Shown piece by piece: positions 1 through 8,174 of a stretch of DNA of 33,454 bases (positions are counted from its first letter, which is position 1; each line of letters opens with the position of its first letter). Where the stretch lies: contig CALXIZ010000111.1 in the NCBI GenBank assembly GCA_944388495.1, positions 1-33,454 on the forward strand. The letters are read 5' to 3'. A program made the position numbers and the translations under genes. This DNA comes from an uncultured Clostridia bacterium. GTDB taxonomy: Bacteria; Bacillota; Clostridia; Peptostreptococcales; Anaerovoracaceae. The notes below the pieces were generated by a model. The model made no database searches. It was not told the DNA's origin and worked only from the letters and a program-made list of their open reading frames with translations.

Positions 1-190
1 CCTCTTCCGGTCTCGGCCCTTTTTCTCTGCTTTCACTGCCGTCCGTGCCGTCTGTGCGGCAGATCTCCGCAGATCCTCCCTCCGGCACTGTCTGCATCAC
101 CACTTCATACTCATCCGGAGGAAGAAATTCCCTGACAAGTTCCTCCAGTATATATCTGTGTTTCTCTTTTTTTACATATAACTGATACAT
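1..190 (-). CDS. hemZ: Probable HemZ N-terminus (oxygen-independent coproporphyrinogen III oxidase-like radical SAM protein), partial
   Basis: A minus-strand frame is open from an ATG at 190 to the window edge, giving about 63 residues that begin MYQLYVKKEKHRYILEELV. The catalytic radical SAM part lies outside the window, so no CxxxCxxC motif can be seen. The call rests mainly on position: in clostridia hemZ commonly follows relA and an MBL-fold hydrolase, exactly as here. The fragment's short beta-strand start followed by an EELVREFLPPDEYE helix is compatible with HemZ N-termini. No good ribosome site precedes the ATG; an in-frame TTG at 202 preceded by GGTG is an alternative start. It could be another protein that happens to sit here. 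Confidence 0.5.
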   Translation of the reverse strand, partial: MYQLYVKKEKHRYILEELVREFLPPDEYEVVMQTVPEGGSAEICRTDGTDGSESREKGPRPEE

Positions 191-244
191 ATCTTTATTG
201 TACAATACTTACACCGCTTTACCGGCTCCAAAAAACACAGTACC

Positions 245-274
245 CGCCGCCTCCCCGAAGAGGGGAAGACGGCG
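245..274 (-). other. GC-rich hairpin between the MBL gene and hemZ
   Basis: An inverted repeat (245-256 against 263-274) pairs about ten bases with two C/A mismatches. Read on the minus strand it is followed nine bases later by six T residues (230-235). It could be a weak intrinsic terminator or a processing stem between the two genes. The distance to the T tract is too long for a canonical terminator. Confidence 0.35.
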
Positions 275-285
275 TGCCGCGCATT

Positions 286-903
286 CTACAGAAACGGATT
301 ATATCTTTTTTCGTGGCCGATCGTCGTCTGTCCCATATGCCCCGGGAGCACATACGTGTCGTCCGGCAGGCAGAACAGTCTGGTATGAACCATATTCTTC
401 AGCTGAGGATAAGATCCTCCCTTAAAGTCCGTCCTGCCGATGGAATCGGCGAACAGGGTGTCGCCGCTGAACAGCACATTGTCCACGAGAACGGAAATGC
501 CTCCGAGAGTATGTCCCGGCGTATGAATGATCTTCAGCTTCATATTTCCCACCTGAAGCACATCTCCGTCCTCTACCAGAACCTCCGGAATAAACTCGAT
601 TCTCTGTCCGGTAAACTGAAGCGAGAGGTTTTCCGAAGCATCGTTAAACAGATAGATATCGTCGCGGTGGCCGACGATCGGACACTGAAAAAGCTTCTTA
701 TAGTACGGAACACCGCAGATATGATCTCCGTGTCCGTGTGTCAGGACAATATACTCCACATCATATCCGTTCGACTCCACATAATTGTCCAGATACTTGC
801 TCGGACCGCCGGGATCCACGATAAACGCCTTTTTCGTATCCGTATCCGCACACAGATACGTATTTACCTGCATCGGACCCGTATAAAATAATTTGATATC
901 CAT
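286..903 (-). CDS. MBL-fold metallo-hydrolase (glyoxalase II-like)
   Basis: This 205-residue protein has the metallo-beta-lactamase dinuclear zinc signature: THGHGDH at residues 55-61, HTPGH with His131, SGDT with Asp148, and PGHM with His189. It resembles short single-domain GloB-like hydrolases, which hydrolyse thioesters or related compounds. It lacks the C-terminal substrate domain of true glyoxalase II, so the substrate is unknown. It is probably cytoplasmic, since no signal peptide is seen. The start is supported by AGGAG eight bases upstream. It begins 21 bases after the relA stop and is probably co-transcribed with it. In clostridia this gene is a regular neighbour of relA and hemZ. 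Confidence 0.9.
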   Translation of the reverse strand: MDIKLFYTGPMQVNTYLCADTDTKKAFIVDPGGPSKYLDNYVESNGYDVEYIVLTHGHGDHICGVPYYKKLFQCPIVGHRDDIYLFNDASENLSLQFTGQRIEFIPEVLVEDGDVLQVGNMKLKIIHTPGHTLGGISVLVDNVLFSGDTLFADSIGRTDFKGGSYPQLKNMVHTRLFCLPDDTYVLPGHMGQTTIGHEKRYNPFL

Positions 904-924
904 AATTTTTCTCCTGTAATTCCA

Positions 925-3096
925 TCACGAATTGCCTCTGTGAACCTCGATCATACCCTCGACAGACTTCAGCCGGCGGATCAGCTGGGCGATCTGATTG
1001 ACATTTGAAATCTGCACGGTGATCGTGATATTTGCCGTATTGTCGCTGTTGCTCTTTCCCATCACGCCGGTGATATGGACATCCATATCCTCACAGATCT
1101 TTGAAATGTTGGCAAACAGTCCCTTTCTGTCCTCTGCCAGCAGAGTGATATCCGTCTCAAAGGAGCGGAACTCCTTTTCCACATCCCATTCCACCTCAAT
1201 AAAGCGTTTCTTATCCTCTTCGCTGAGAGACGCCAGATTGCTGCAGTCAGCGCGGTGAATGGACAGGCCTCTGCCCTTTGTGATAAAACCGATGATCTCA
1301 TCTCCCGGCACCGGATTGCAGCATTTTGCAAAACGTATCAGAAGATTATCCACGCCTTTGACGGACACTCCTCCGGTATTATCGGCCGTCTTTTTCACGG
1401 AAGCAGTCTTACTCTCAAAATTCTTGATCTCCGATTTTTTCTGCTCGGACTTCTTTTCCTCTTCATAGAATTTTACAAGCAGATCCAGCACCTTCGAGAG
1501 AAGTGTGCCGCCATATCCGATAGAGGAATACAGATCCTCCGCTGAAGAGCATTTCTGTTCCTTAGCCACGCGGTTGATTCGCTGTGTCTTTATGATCTGA
1601 CGCGGATCATATCCCTTGCGCCGGATATAGCGTTCAAGCATGGCCTTTCCTTTTTCGACGTTTTCACTCTTATTCTCTTTTTTGAGCCACTGGCGTATTT
1701 TGTTTCTCGCATTGCTGCTCTTTGCGATCTTCAGCCAGTCGATGCTCGGCCCCTTACTGTTCGGCGAAGTGATGATCTCCACGATATTGCCGTTTTCCAG
1801 AACATGGTCGATAGGAACCATTTTGCCGTTTATCTTTGCTCCGATACATTTTGCTCCCACATCGGAGTGTATCTTGTAAGCGAAATCGATCGGTGTGGAA
1901 CCGGCCGGAAGTTCGATGACCTTGCCCGCCGGAGTGAAGACATAGACCTGATTGGAAAAGAGATCCATCTTCAGGGTTTCCATGAATTTCTTCGGATTAT
2001 CCATATCTCTGTTCCACTCCAGAGTCTGGCGGAGCCAGGAGAGTTTTTCCTCCTCGTTCTGCCCGTCGCGTATGCCCTCTTTATATTTCCAGTGAGCCGC
2101 GATGCCGTACTCGGCGATCTGGTGCATTTCATATGTCCGGATCTGGATCTCAAACGGGAGTCCGTCGTTTCCGAATACCGTCGTATGAAGAGACTGGTAC
2201 ATATTCGATTTCGGCATGGCGATATAATCCTTGAAGCGGCCCGGTATCGGACGCCACATGGTATGAACCACACCGAGCACAGCGTAACAGTCCTTGACCG
2301 TATCCACGAGAACGCGGATCGCCGTCAGATCGAAGATTTCATCCAGCTGCTTATGCTTGTCGCGCATCTTGCGGTAAATGCTGTAAAAGTGCTTTGAACG
2401 CCCCTTTACCTCATAGTGTATATTCAGCTTGTCGAGAGCTTCCGACAGTTTTTCGATGATCTTTTTTATATAGGCATCGCGCTGTTCCTTGCGCTGATTG
2501 ATCTGCTGAGCCAGTTTTCTGTAAAATTCCGGCTCCAGCTGCTTGAGTGCGATGTCCTCCAGTTCAAATTTGATGGCAAACATACCCAGCCGGCTGGCCA
2601 GAGGGGCGTAGATTTCCAGCGTTTCCTTCGATTTTTCGCGGATTTTTTCGGGTGACATGTAGTTGATCGTCCGCATATTATGCAGACGGTCCGCCAGCTT
2701 TATAATCAGAACGCGGATATCCTTCGACATAGCCAGAAACATTTTTCTCAGGTTTTCCGCCTGCGCATCTTCCTTCGTCTCGAAGACGAGATTTCCGAGC
2801 TTCGTCACACCGTCCACCAGCAGTGCCACATCTTCGCCGAATTCTTCTTTCAGCTGTTCTTCGGTATAATCTGTATCCTCCACCACATCGTGAAGCAGAC
2901 CGGCGATAATCGTCTGTTCATCCATTCCCAGGCCGGCCAGAATTTTCGCCGTCTCTACAGGATGAATAATATACGGCTCTCCGGACTTGCGCAGCTGACC
3001 CTTATGCATTCTTTCCGCTGTTTCGTATGCTTTTTTTATTCCCTCAAGGTCGTAATTCGGATTCAGGGATGCGATATAGTCTAAAAATTCATTCAT
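925..3096 (-). CDS. relA: Bifunctional (p)ppGpp synthetase/hydrolase (RSH family)
   Basis: This full-length 723-residue RelA/SpoT homologue makes (p)ppGpp from GTP or GDP plus ATP and degrades it again, linking starvation to transcription and translation. Domains in order are: an HD hydrolase (His45, HD at 69-70, ED at 73-74); a synthetase with GRSKHFYSIYRKM (232-244) and RFKDYIAMPKSNMYQSLHT (287-305); a TGS domain (about 383-445); a zinc-finger-like helical region with CCNPVPGD; and a C-terminal ACT domain (about 650-723). The RFKD motif, rather than ExDD, is the form associated with bifunctional enzymes. The intact HD motif also predicts hydrolase activity. A 284-base gap separates it from secF, so it likely has its own promoter; a TATAAT at 3161-3166 is present without a convincing -35. 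Confidence 0.96.
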   Translation of the reverse strand: MNEFLDYIASLNPNYDLEGIKKAYETAERMHKGQLRKSGEPYIIHPVETAKILAGLGMDEQTIIAGLLHDVVEDTDYTEEQLKEEFGEDVALLVDGVTKLGNLVFETKEDAQAENLRKMFLAMSKDIRVLIIKLADRLHNMRTINYMSPEKIREKSKETLEIYAPLASRLGMFAIKFELEDIALKQLEPEFYRKLAQQINQRKEQRDAYIKKIIEKLSEALDKLNIHYEVKGRSKHFYSIYRKMRDKHKQLDEIFDLTAIRVLVDTVKDCYAVLGVVHTMWRPIPGRFKDYIAMPKSNMYQSLHTTVFGNDGLPFEIQIRTYEMHQIAEYGIAAHWKYKEGIRDGQNEEEKLSWLRQTLEWNRDMDNPKKFMETLKMDLFSNQVYVFTPAGKVIELPAGSTPIDFAYKIHSDVGAKCIGAKINGKMVPIDHVLENGNIVEIITSPNSKGPSIDWLKIAKSSNARNKIRQWLKKENKSENVEKGKAMLERYIRRKGYDPRQIIKTQRINRVAKEQKCSSAEDLYSSIGYGGTLLSKVLDLLVKFYEEEKKSEQKKSEIKNFESKTASVKKTADNTGGVSVKGVDNLLIRFAKCCNPVPGDEIIGFITKGRGLSIHRADCSNLASLSEEDKKRFIEVEWDVEKEFRSFETDITLLAEDRKGLFANISKICEDMDVHITGVMGKSNSDNTANITITVQISNVNQIAQLIRRLKSVEGMIEVHRGNS

Positions 3097-3239
3097 GTCT
3101 CACACCGATCCTTTCCCTTCATGCCGTCTGAGCTGTCAGGCAGGGAAAACTTTTTCAAAAATTATATTTACTCGTATATACTCTTACTTCTACCCTTTAT
3201 TCTTTTATTCTGTTCCGTTTTTTTGTTCTGATTCAATAT

Positions 3240-3276
3240 ACGGTCATAAACGCGCAGTTCTGCGGCTTATGACCGT
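3240..3276. other. Long perfect-arm hairpin between secF and relA
   Basis: Ten-base perfect arms (3240-3249 and 3267-3276) enclose a second five-base stem (3253-3257 and 3260-3264) with a two-base loop, making a 15-pair hairpin with a small internal loop. It lies about 100 bases past the secF stop and 144 bases before the relA start. No T tract follows on the minus strand, so it is not a textbook terminator. It may be a 3' end-stabilising or processing structure, or a leader element. Confidence 0.6.
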
Positions 3277-3321
3277 CTGTTTCATTCACTGTTTCTTTTT
3301 CAGAGGTACCGCTTGCCCTTT

Positions 3322-3354
3322 CACAGCCCCTGCCGGCGCACGGGCGCCGCTGTG
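3322..3354. other. GC-rich hairpin just downstream of secF
   Basis: CACAGC (3322-3327) pairs with GCTGTG (3349-3354), and GGCGC (3335-3339) pairs with GCGCC (3344-3348) around a four-base loop. The two stems are separated by a bulge on one side. It lies immediately past the secF stop on the minus strand and could act as a 3' end structure of the sec operon. No U-rich tail follows. Confidence 0.4.
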
Positions 3355-3380
3355 ATCGGCGGAAGGGTGTTTCTCCGTTC

Positions 3381-4334
3381 TCAGACTGCCGGTCCCTTTG
3401 CCGGTTTTTCCTTTTCTCTGCGGCTCTTCTTTCCGCTGTACGACTTCTTCGTCGTGAGACGGTTGATATCATACCAGAACGAAGTCGCGATGAAGATAGA
3501 AGACAGTGTGCTGGTGATGACACCTACCAGCAGAGGAAGTATGAAACTGCGGATCGTATCTCCGCAGATAATCAGCAGCGGTACCATGACGATCAGTGTC
3601 GTCAGCGATGTCATGACGGAACGTCCGACTGTCTGCCGGATACTCTCGTCGATCAGAGGAATCAGAGCCTCTGTATTTCTCTTCGCATGTCCCGCTGTAT
3701 TTTCCCGGATACGGTCGAAGATGACGATCGTATCGTTGATGCCGTAACCGAGGATCGTCAGCATCGCTGCGATAAACGGGCTGTTGATCGTGATATGGAA
3801 CAGTCCGTAAAATCCGAACAGGATGAGCAGTGTGTTGACGAGGGCGAGAATCGCCGCCAGACCGTATCTCCACTGAAAACGGATCGCCACATATATCAGC
3901 ATCAGGATGACTGCAGCGATTACCGCTTTGGCTGCATTTTCCTTCAGCAGATCGCCTACGGAAGGTCCGATATTTTCTATGGAGAGAACGGCATCCTCTT
4001 CAACGGAGAACTTTTCCTCTATCGCACTCAGCAGCGTCTCTCTCTGATCGCTGTTCAGAGAATCCGACGTCTTGATGATGACCTGCGTATTTCCTTCTCC
4101 CGCATAAGTTGCAGCCCCGTCTGTATCGGCATCGGAAAGAACGTCGTTCACATCACTCAGTTCTACCTGACGCCCCATCTCGATTTCGATCATCGTTCCT
4201 CCGGTAAAGTCGATTCCGAAATTATAGCCTCTCAGAAGACCGGCGCCGATGCTCCCCACGATGAGTACGATACAGATGATATAGTATATTTTTCTGTGCT
4301 TCATAAAGCTGAAATTTTTTAGTCTCTCTCCCAT
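3381..4334 (-). CDS. secF: Protein translocase subunit SecF
   Basis: This 317-residue membrane protein works with SecD and YajC to support proton-motive-force-driven steps of Sec protein export. It begins with a transmembrane helix (about 14-31), followed by the family motif FGIDFTGGTMIEIEM and a periplasm-equivalent extracytoplasmic domain. Five further helices follow, including the conserved stretch NDTIVIFDRIRE. The C-terminus is a basic tail rich in Lys and Arg. AAGGAGG lies inside the last secD codons and only two bases separate the two genes, so translation is probably coupled. Confidence 0.96.
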   Translation of the reverse strand: MGERLKNFSFMKHRKIYYIICIVLIVGSIGAGLLRGYNFGIDFTGGTMIEIEMGRQVELSDVNDVLSDADTDGAATYAGEGNTQVIIKTSDSLNSDQRETLLSAIEEKFSVEEDAVLSIENIGPSVGDLLKENAAKAVIAAVILMLIYVAIRFQWRYGLAAILALVNTLLILFGFYGLFHITINSPFIAAMLTILGYGINDTIVIFDRIRENTAGHAKRNTEALIPLIDESIRQTVGRSVMTSLTTLIVMVPLLIICGDTIRSFILPLLVGVITSTLSSIFIATSFWYDINRLTTKKSYSGKKSRREKEKPAKGPAV

Positions 4335-4336
4335 CG

Positions 4337-5653
4337 TCAGGCCTCCTTTGTCTCAGCACCCGCAGGTGAAGTCTCTTTGATACCGAAGAACTTCTTCGTT
4401 CCGAACCGCTTGCTCTCCGCGAGAATGCGCAGAAAGACATTGGTGATGACCGTAGCGGTAAAGATGCTGATGACGATACCGATCATGAGAGTGAGGGCAA
4501 AGCCTCTGACATCTCCGGAACCGAATTCATACAGCGCGACACTGGCGATCAGCGTCGTGACCTGAGAGTCGATGATCGTACCGAGAGCTCTCTTGTATCC
4601 CTGCGTCGTCGCCACGCGGATCGTCTTTCCGTTGCGGACTTCTTCCTTTATGCGGGCAAAGATGATGACATTGGCATCCACCGCCATGCCCACGGAAAGA
4701 ATCATACCTGCGATTCCCGGAAGTGTCAGAACCGTTCCGAAAGCCGCGATCAGCCAGATAAAGATCAGACAGTAAAGCGCCAGCGCGATGTCCGCTGCCA
4801 GACCCGGAAGACGGTATACAAACAGCATGAGAAGCATGACGAGAGCCACGCCGATCAGAGCTGCGACGATACTCTCCGTGAGAGAATCCATACCGAGAGA
4901 CGGCCCCACGATATTCGTCTGTACCTCTGTCAGTCCTACCGGCAGAGCGCCTCCGCGTATCAGAGCTGCCAGCTGAGAAGCTTCCTCCTGAGTGAAGTTT
5001 CCTTCGATCTGAGCGTTTCCTCCGCTGATGACAGTGCTGACCGTCGGCGAGGAAATGATCTCGTCATCGAGGATGATCATCAGCATATTCGACTGAATAC
5101 CCTGCGCGCTCAGCGTCTCATCCACCGTAACTCCGCCGTTTACAATCTGCTGTGTCGCCGCTTCGAAAGCGGATGCTCCCTCTGAATCGAATTCCAGCGT
5201 GACGACATATCCGGATCCGTTCTGATTGATCTGAGTACCCGCATCACTGATGTGGCTTCCGTCTACCGCAACGGTACCGTCCGCCATCACAAATTCCAGC
5301 TGAGCCGTTCTTCCGATCTGCTCAATGGCGGCTTCCGCGTCCTCTGCTCCCGGCAGTTCCACACGGATGCGGTTTTCCCCCTCGATCGTAACGATAGGAT
5401 TCGTCAGCCCCATCTCATTGACTCTTCGCTCGATGACCGCTTGTGTCTGCGACATCAGAGAGTCCAGATCCGATCCGCTTGCGTCTGTATCCGCCTCTAA
5501 GACGACGTAGACGCCGCCCTGAAGGTCAAGACCCAGCTTGATATAGTCTCTGATCGAGCCGACTTTGTCTCCGGCTCCGAACACCGTGATACACCAGCCG
5601 CCGATAATGATGAGGATGATGACGACAGCCATGATTCTGTTGAACTTCTTCAT
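4337..5653 (-). CDS. secD: Protein translocase subunit SecD
   Basis: This 438-residue SecD homologue has an N-terminal transmembrane helix (about 7-26), then LGLDLQGGVYVVLEAD, the family's first conserved motif. A P1-like extracytoplasmic domain of about 200 residues follows, then a block of five helices containing GMAVDANVIIFARIKEE. It partners with SecF in one complex; here the two subunits are separate genes rather than a fusion. The ATG overlaps the scfB stop as ATGA, so SecD translation is likely coupled to that of the SCIFF maturase. Confidence 0.96.
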   Translation of the reverse strand: MKKFNRIMAVVIILIIIGGWCITVFGAGDKVGSIRDYIKLGLDLQGGVYVVLEADTDASGSDLDSLMSQTQAVIERRVNEMGLTNPIVTIEGENRIRVELPGAEDAEAAIEQIGRTAQLEFVMADGTVAVDGSHISDAGTQINQNGSGYVVTLEFDSEGASAFEAATQQIVNGGVTVDETLSAQGIQSNMLMIILDDEIISSPTVSTVISGGNAQIEGNFTQEEASQLAALIRGGALPVGLTEVQTNIVGPSLGMDSLTESIVAALIGVALVMLLMLFVYRLPGLAADIALALYCLIFIWLIAAFGTVLTLPGIAGMILSVGMAVDANVIIFARIKEEVRNGKTIRVATTQGYKRALGTIIDSQVTTLIASVALYEFGSGDVRGFALTLMIGIVISIFTATVITNVFLRILAESKRFGTKKFFGIKETSPAGAETKEA

Positions 5654-7029
5654 CTTTCCTGCAAAACTCCTTCCCCGTATTCGTCAGTCAGATACGCCTG
5701 AATTCCGATGGCGCATTCGACTCTCTTCTTTTCCAGCTCACAGCCGAGTCCGTATGGTTCCATGATCGTTCCGTTTGCATGATAGGCATTGGCATGACAT
5801 CCGCCGCTGCAGTAAAATTTTGCCCAGCATTCCCGGCACTGCGGCTTATTATAGATATGTGCTCCGTTAAATAAGTCGAAGAGTTTATTTTCAAATGCAT
5901 CGTCCGCGAGATTTCCCAGCCTGAACAGCGGATTTCCCACAAACTGATGACACGGGTAAATATCTCCCTCCGGAGAAACGGCTACATATTCTGTTCCCGC
6001 TCCGCATCCTGAGACGCGCTTGATCACGCACGGTCCCTGATTCAGGTCCACATTAAAGTGGAAGAAGTCGAAAGGCTTTCCTTCTGCGGCATATTCCAGA
6101 AACATATCGCTCAGGCGGTCATATTCGGCCAGAATTTTTTCCGTATCTTCCTCTCTGAGCGCATAATCGTATTCCGGCGAAGTGACGACCGGTTCCACGG
6201 ATACATTCTGAAATCCCAGATCGAGCAGATGTCTGACGTCATCGGCAAAGTCGAGATTATATCTCGTAAATGTGCCTCTGACATAATAGAGCCCGTCCCG
6301 CTTTTCGATAAAATTCTTATAATTGCGTGTAATAATATCATATGTACCCCGGCCGTTGACCGTTTTTCTCATGCGGTCGTTTACTTCGGGACGTCCGTCG
6401 ATGCTCAGGATCACATTATCCATCACTTCATTTATATATGCGATTTTCTCATCATCGAGAAGAATGCCGTTCGTCGTAATCGTGAAGCGGATATTCTTAT
6501 CGTATTTTCCTTCTTCTCTGCGGCCGTATGCCACAAGCTCCTTTACGACGTCGAAGTTCATCAGCGGCTCCCCGCCGAAGAAATCCACCTCAAGATTATG
6601 CCGGCTTCCTGAATTCTGCATCAGAAAATCGAGCGCTCTCTTTCCCGTTTCGAGCGTCATCAGGCAGCGGTTGCCTTCAAACGCACCCTTGTCGCCGAAA
6701 CAGTAAGCACAGTTCATGTTGCAGTCGTGCGCCACATGAAGACACATGGCTTTCACCACCGGCTTCTTCGATTCGAAAATCTGCTCCGATACGGAATCTT
6801 CGCTGAAAAGCATGTCCGCAGCGATCAGTTCCTCAATGTCTTCCTGCGCTTCGCGCAGAGCCTCCTCGCCGTACCTGACAGTCAGCGCTTTTTTCATGGA
6901 CTCCCGGTCGCATTTTCTGCCGTCGTAAAAGTCCAGCACATCATAGATCACCTGGTCCACCATGTGCACCGCGCCGCTGTTGACGTCGACGACGATCGGC
7001 CTGTCCCTGAAGACATATTTATGTATCAA
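5650..7029 (-). CDS. scfB: SCIFF maturase: radical SAM/SPASM enzyme forming thioether cross-links
   Basis: This 459-residue enzyme installs Cys-to-alpha-carbon thioether bonds in the SCIFF peptide, making a ranthipeptide. An N-terminal PqqD-like peptide-recognition region occupies about residues 1-75. The radical SAM motif CxxxCxxC is Cys103, Cys107 and Cys110, with FG after it. The C-terminal SPASM-type region (about 325-445) contains many cysteines, including GCGAGTEY, YPCHQF, CRECWAKFYCSGGCHANAYH and GCELEKKRVEC, expected to bind two auxiliary 4Fe-4S clusters. The start is a TTG at 7029 preceded by AAGGAAG; homologues begin with a similar MIHK. The gene lies downstream of scfA, behind a terminator-like structure, and overlaps secD. 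Confidence 0.96.
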   Translation of the reverse strand: MIHKYVFRDRPIVVDVNSGAVHMVDQVIYDVLDFYDGRKCDRESMKKALTVRYGEEALREAQEDIEELIAADMLFSEDSVSEQIFESKKPVVKAMCLHVAHDCNMNCAYCFGDKGAFEGNRCLMTLETGKRALDFLMQNSGSRHNLEVDFFGGEPLMNFDVVKELVAYGRREEGKYDKNIRFTITTNGILLDDEKIAYINEVMDNVILSIDGRPEVNDRMRKTVNGRGTYDIITRNYKNFIEKRDGLYYVRGTFTRYNLDFADDVRHLLDLGFQNVSVEPVVTSPEYDYALREEDTEKILAEYDRLSDMFLEYAAEGKPFDFFHFNVDLNQGPCVIKRVSGCGAGTEYVAVSPEGDIYPCHQFVGNPLFRLGNLADDAFENKLFDLFNGAHIYNKPQCRECWAKFYCSGGCHANAYHANGTIMEPYGLGCELEKKRVECAIGIQAYLTDEYGEGVLQER

Positions 7030-7064
7030 AATATCACTTCCTTTCCCTTCACCGCCATATTCTG

Positions 7065-7183
7065 AAAAAAAAGAAGCTGCCCGCAGAACGCCGAACCCGC
7101 GCTCTGTCTGCAGTTATGCCGCTGAGGCACACCTGAACCCGCGCGGGCAGCAACGCTTCGGACAGCTTCTTCAGGAAACGCTG
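7065..7183 (-). terminator. Structured terminator/attenuator between scfA and scfB with alternative stems
   Basis: On the minus strand the scfA stop is followed by three mutually related helices. Stem C pairs 7175-7183 with 7151-7159 (nine pairs, two wobble). Stem B pairs 7143-7151 with 7076-7084 (nine perfect pairs). Stem A pairs 7163-7171 with 7071-7079 (nine perfect pairs). A and B share the same 3' arm, which runs straight into eight T residues (7065-7072). The long loop carries a smaller TGCC/GGCA hairpin and two copies of a ten-base GC-rich repeat (7093-7102 and 7135-7144). Partial termination here would yield much more peptide mRNA than maturase mRNA. Confidence 0.7.
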
Positions 7184-7333
7184 TTATCTTCTCTTAATAT
7201 TTTCGCACTTCTGATTTGCGACTGTGCAGGAAGTCTTGCAGGCAGACTGACAGGAAGTCTGACATTCTCCGCATCCCGTGCTGCATGCTGCGTCCTTCAG
7301 TGAAGGTCTGGCAATCGTCTTTACTCTCTTCAT
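7184..7333 (-). CDS. scfA: SCIFF ranthipeptide precursor
   Basis: This 49-residue precursor starts at ATG 7333 with AAGGAGG eight bases upstream. The C-terminal half carries the unmistakable SCIFF core GECQTSCQSACKTSCTV followed by NQKCEN. Cysteines fall at 17, 21, 24, 28, 32, 36 and 43, one more than the six that name the family; the extra one is Cys17. The N-terminal half (MKRVKTIARPSLKDAA) is the leader recognised by the maturase. In characterised SCIFF peptides the cysteines are cross-linked to nearby Thr or similar residues. Small ranthipeptides have been linked to signalling in clostridia, but the function here is unknown. Confidence 0.96.
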   Translation of the reverse strand: MKRVKTIARPSLKDAACSTGCGECQTSCQSACKTSCTVANQKCENIKRR

Positions 7334-7407
7334 CGTAGATTTCCTCCTTATCTTTCATATGCCCGCCATCCGGCGGCATGTATTTCGTATACCTGATTAA
7401 CATTTTC

Positions 7408-7436
7408 ATTTTACATAGGAGAATAAATCTTGTCAA
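7408..7436 (-). promoter_or_regulatory. Sigma-A promoter of scfA
   Basis: On the minus strand a perfect TTGACA (7431-7436) is separated by 17 bases from TAAAAT (7408-7413). Transcription should start near 7400, leaving a leader of about 67 bases. A short GC hairpin (7363-7376) lies between the start site and the ribosome site at 7343-7349. Confidence 0.85.
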
Positions 7437-7490
7437 GGGAAGCGGTGATTCCTTTTTTAAATAATAGAAGCGGAACGCAGGGCCGGAAAT

Positions 7491-7886
7491 TCATTCTCTC
7501 CCGCCTTCCTTCGCAAAAACAGCGGAAATCCCGCCGAAGGAGGCTGCTGATACCGGAAAAAGCAGAGGAAGAAGATTAAGAGAGCCGTCCACCAGAGGAC
7601 TGAAAAACAGAAGATACGCCGCGAGCATCGAAAGAGACAGAATCAGGCCCGCCGTCAGTCCCACAGGCAGTCCTCTCCTTCCGACAGCCGCGGAGGATGC
7701 TCTGCCGAACAGAAATCCCCCCGCCGAAGCCGAGGCCACGATGATCCACGAACCCGTTCTGACACTCACGGGCGTGAGCATCATGGCGGCGCCCGACACG
7801 ATCATTCCCAGCGCCGTCAGAACCCAGGCCGCAAGAAAGCCCTTCAGGATTTTTTTTGCTCTGTTCCACCATATCTTTTTATCCAT
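7491..7886 (-). CDS. TIGR04086-like small membrane protein of unknown function
   Basis: This 131-residue hydrophobic protein has four predicted transmembrane helices (about 14-36, 45-62, 73-95 and 103-122), joined by short loops such as FGRASSAAVGRRGLP. Length, topology and position between yajC and the SCIFF genes match the TIGR04086 family of putative membrane proteins, which I recall as a clostridial neighbour of yajC. No catalytic motif is visible. GGAGTG precedes the ATG by five bases. An upstream terminator and the separate scfA promoter suggest a monocistronic unit. A link to Sec function is only inferred from neighbourhood. Confidence 0.8.
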   Translation of the reverse strand: MDKKIWWNRAKKILKGFLAAWVLTALGMIVSGAAMMLTPVSVRTGSWIIVASASAGGFLFGRASSAAVGRRGLPVGLTAGLILSLSMLAAYLLFFSPLVDGSLNLLPLLFPVSAASFGGISAVFAKEGGRE

Positions 7887-8072
7887 ATTTTCACTCCATC
7901 AGTACAGCGGACCGCACGTCTTTTCCGAATGAGACGAAAAAGACGGGATTCCCGAAAAATAACGACAGATTCTATATCCATATATATGATGAAAGCACTC
8001 CGTTTATTTTTCCGTTTTTTTAATTTTCATGTTTTCCTGCATATCAGTTTCTCTCCGGTCGGCGCCGGGCGG

Positions 8073-8119
8073 AAAAGACAAAATCCCTCCGAAGCAGCCT
8101 GCGCCGGCTTCGGAGGGAT
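8073..8119 (-). terminator. Intrinsic terminator of yajC
   Basis: A perfect 13-base stem (8083-8095 with 8107-8119) with an 11-base loop is followed on the minus strand by ATTTTGTCTTTT. It ends the tRNA-Leu/yajC unit. Confidence 0.9.
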
Positions 8120-8174
8120 ATCTTTTCCGTACTTTTTTGTCTGTTTTCTTTTCTGTCAGGATTCTCTGCGGATA

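Noticed and set aside
7081..7145. tRNA-like sequence with two GGGTTC elements between scfA and scfB
   Set aside because: No acceptor stem, anticodon arm or cloverleaf can be built. The region is better explained as alternative terminator stems.
8004..8042. A 12-codon minus-strand frame (MQENMKIKKTEK) with a GGAGA ribosome-like site
   Set aside because: It lies just after the yajC terminator with no clear promoter and no sign of leader-peptide control of the next gene. It is too short to support.
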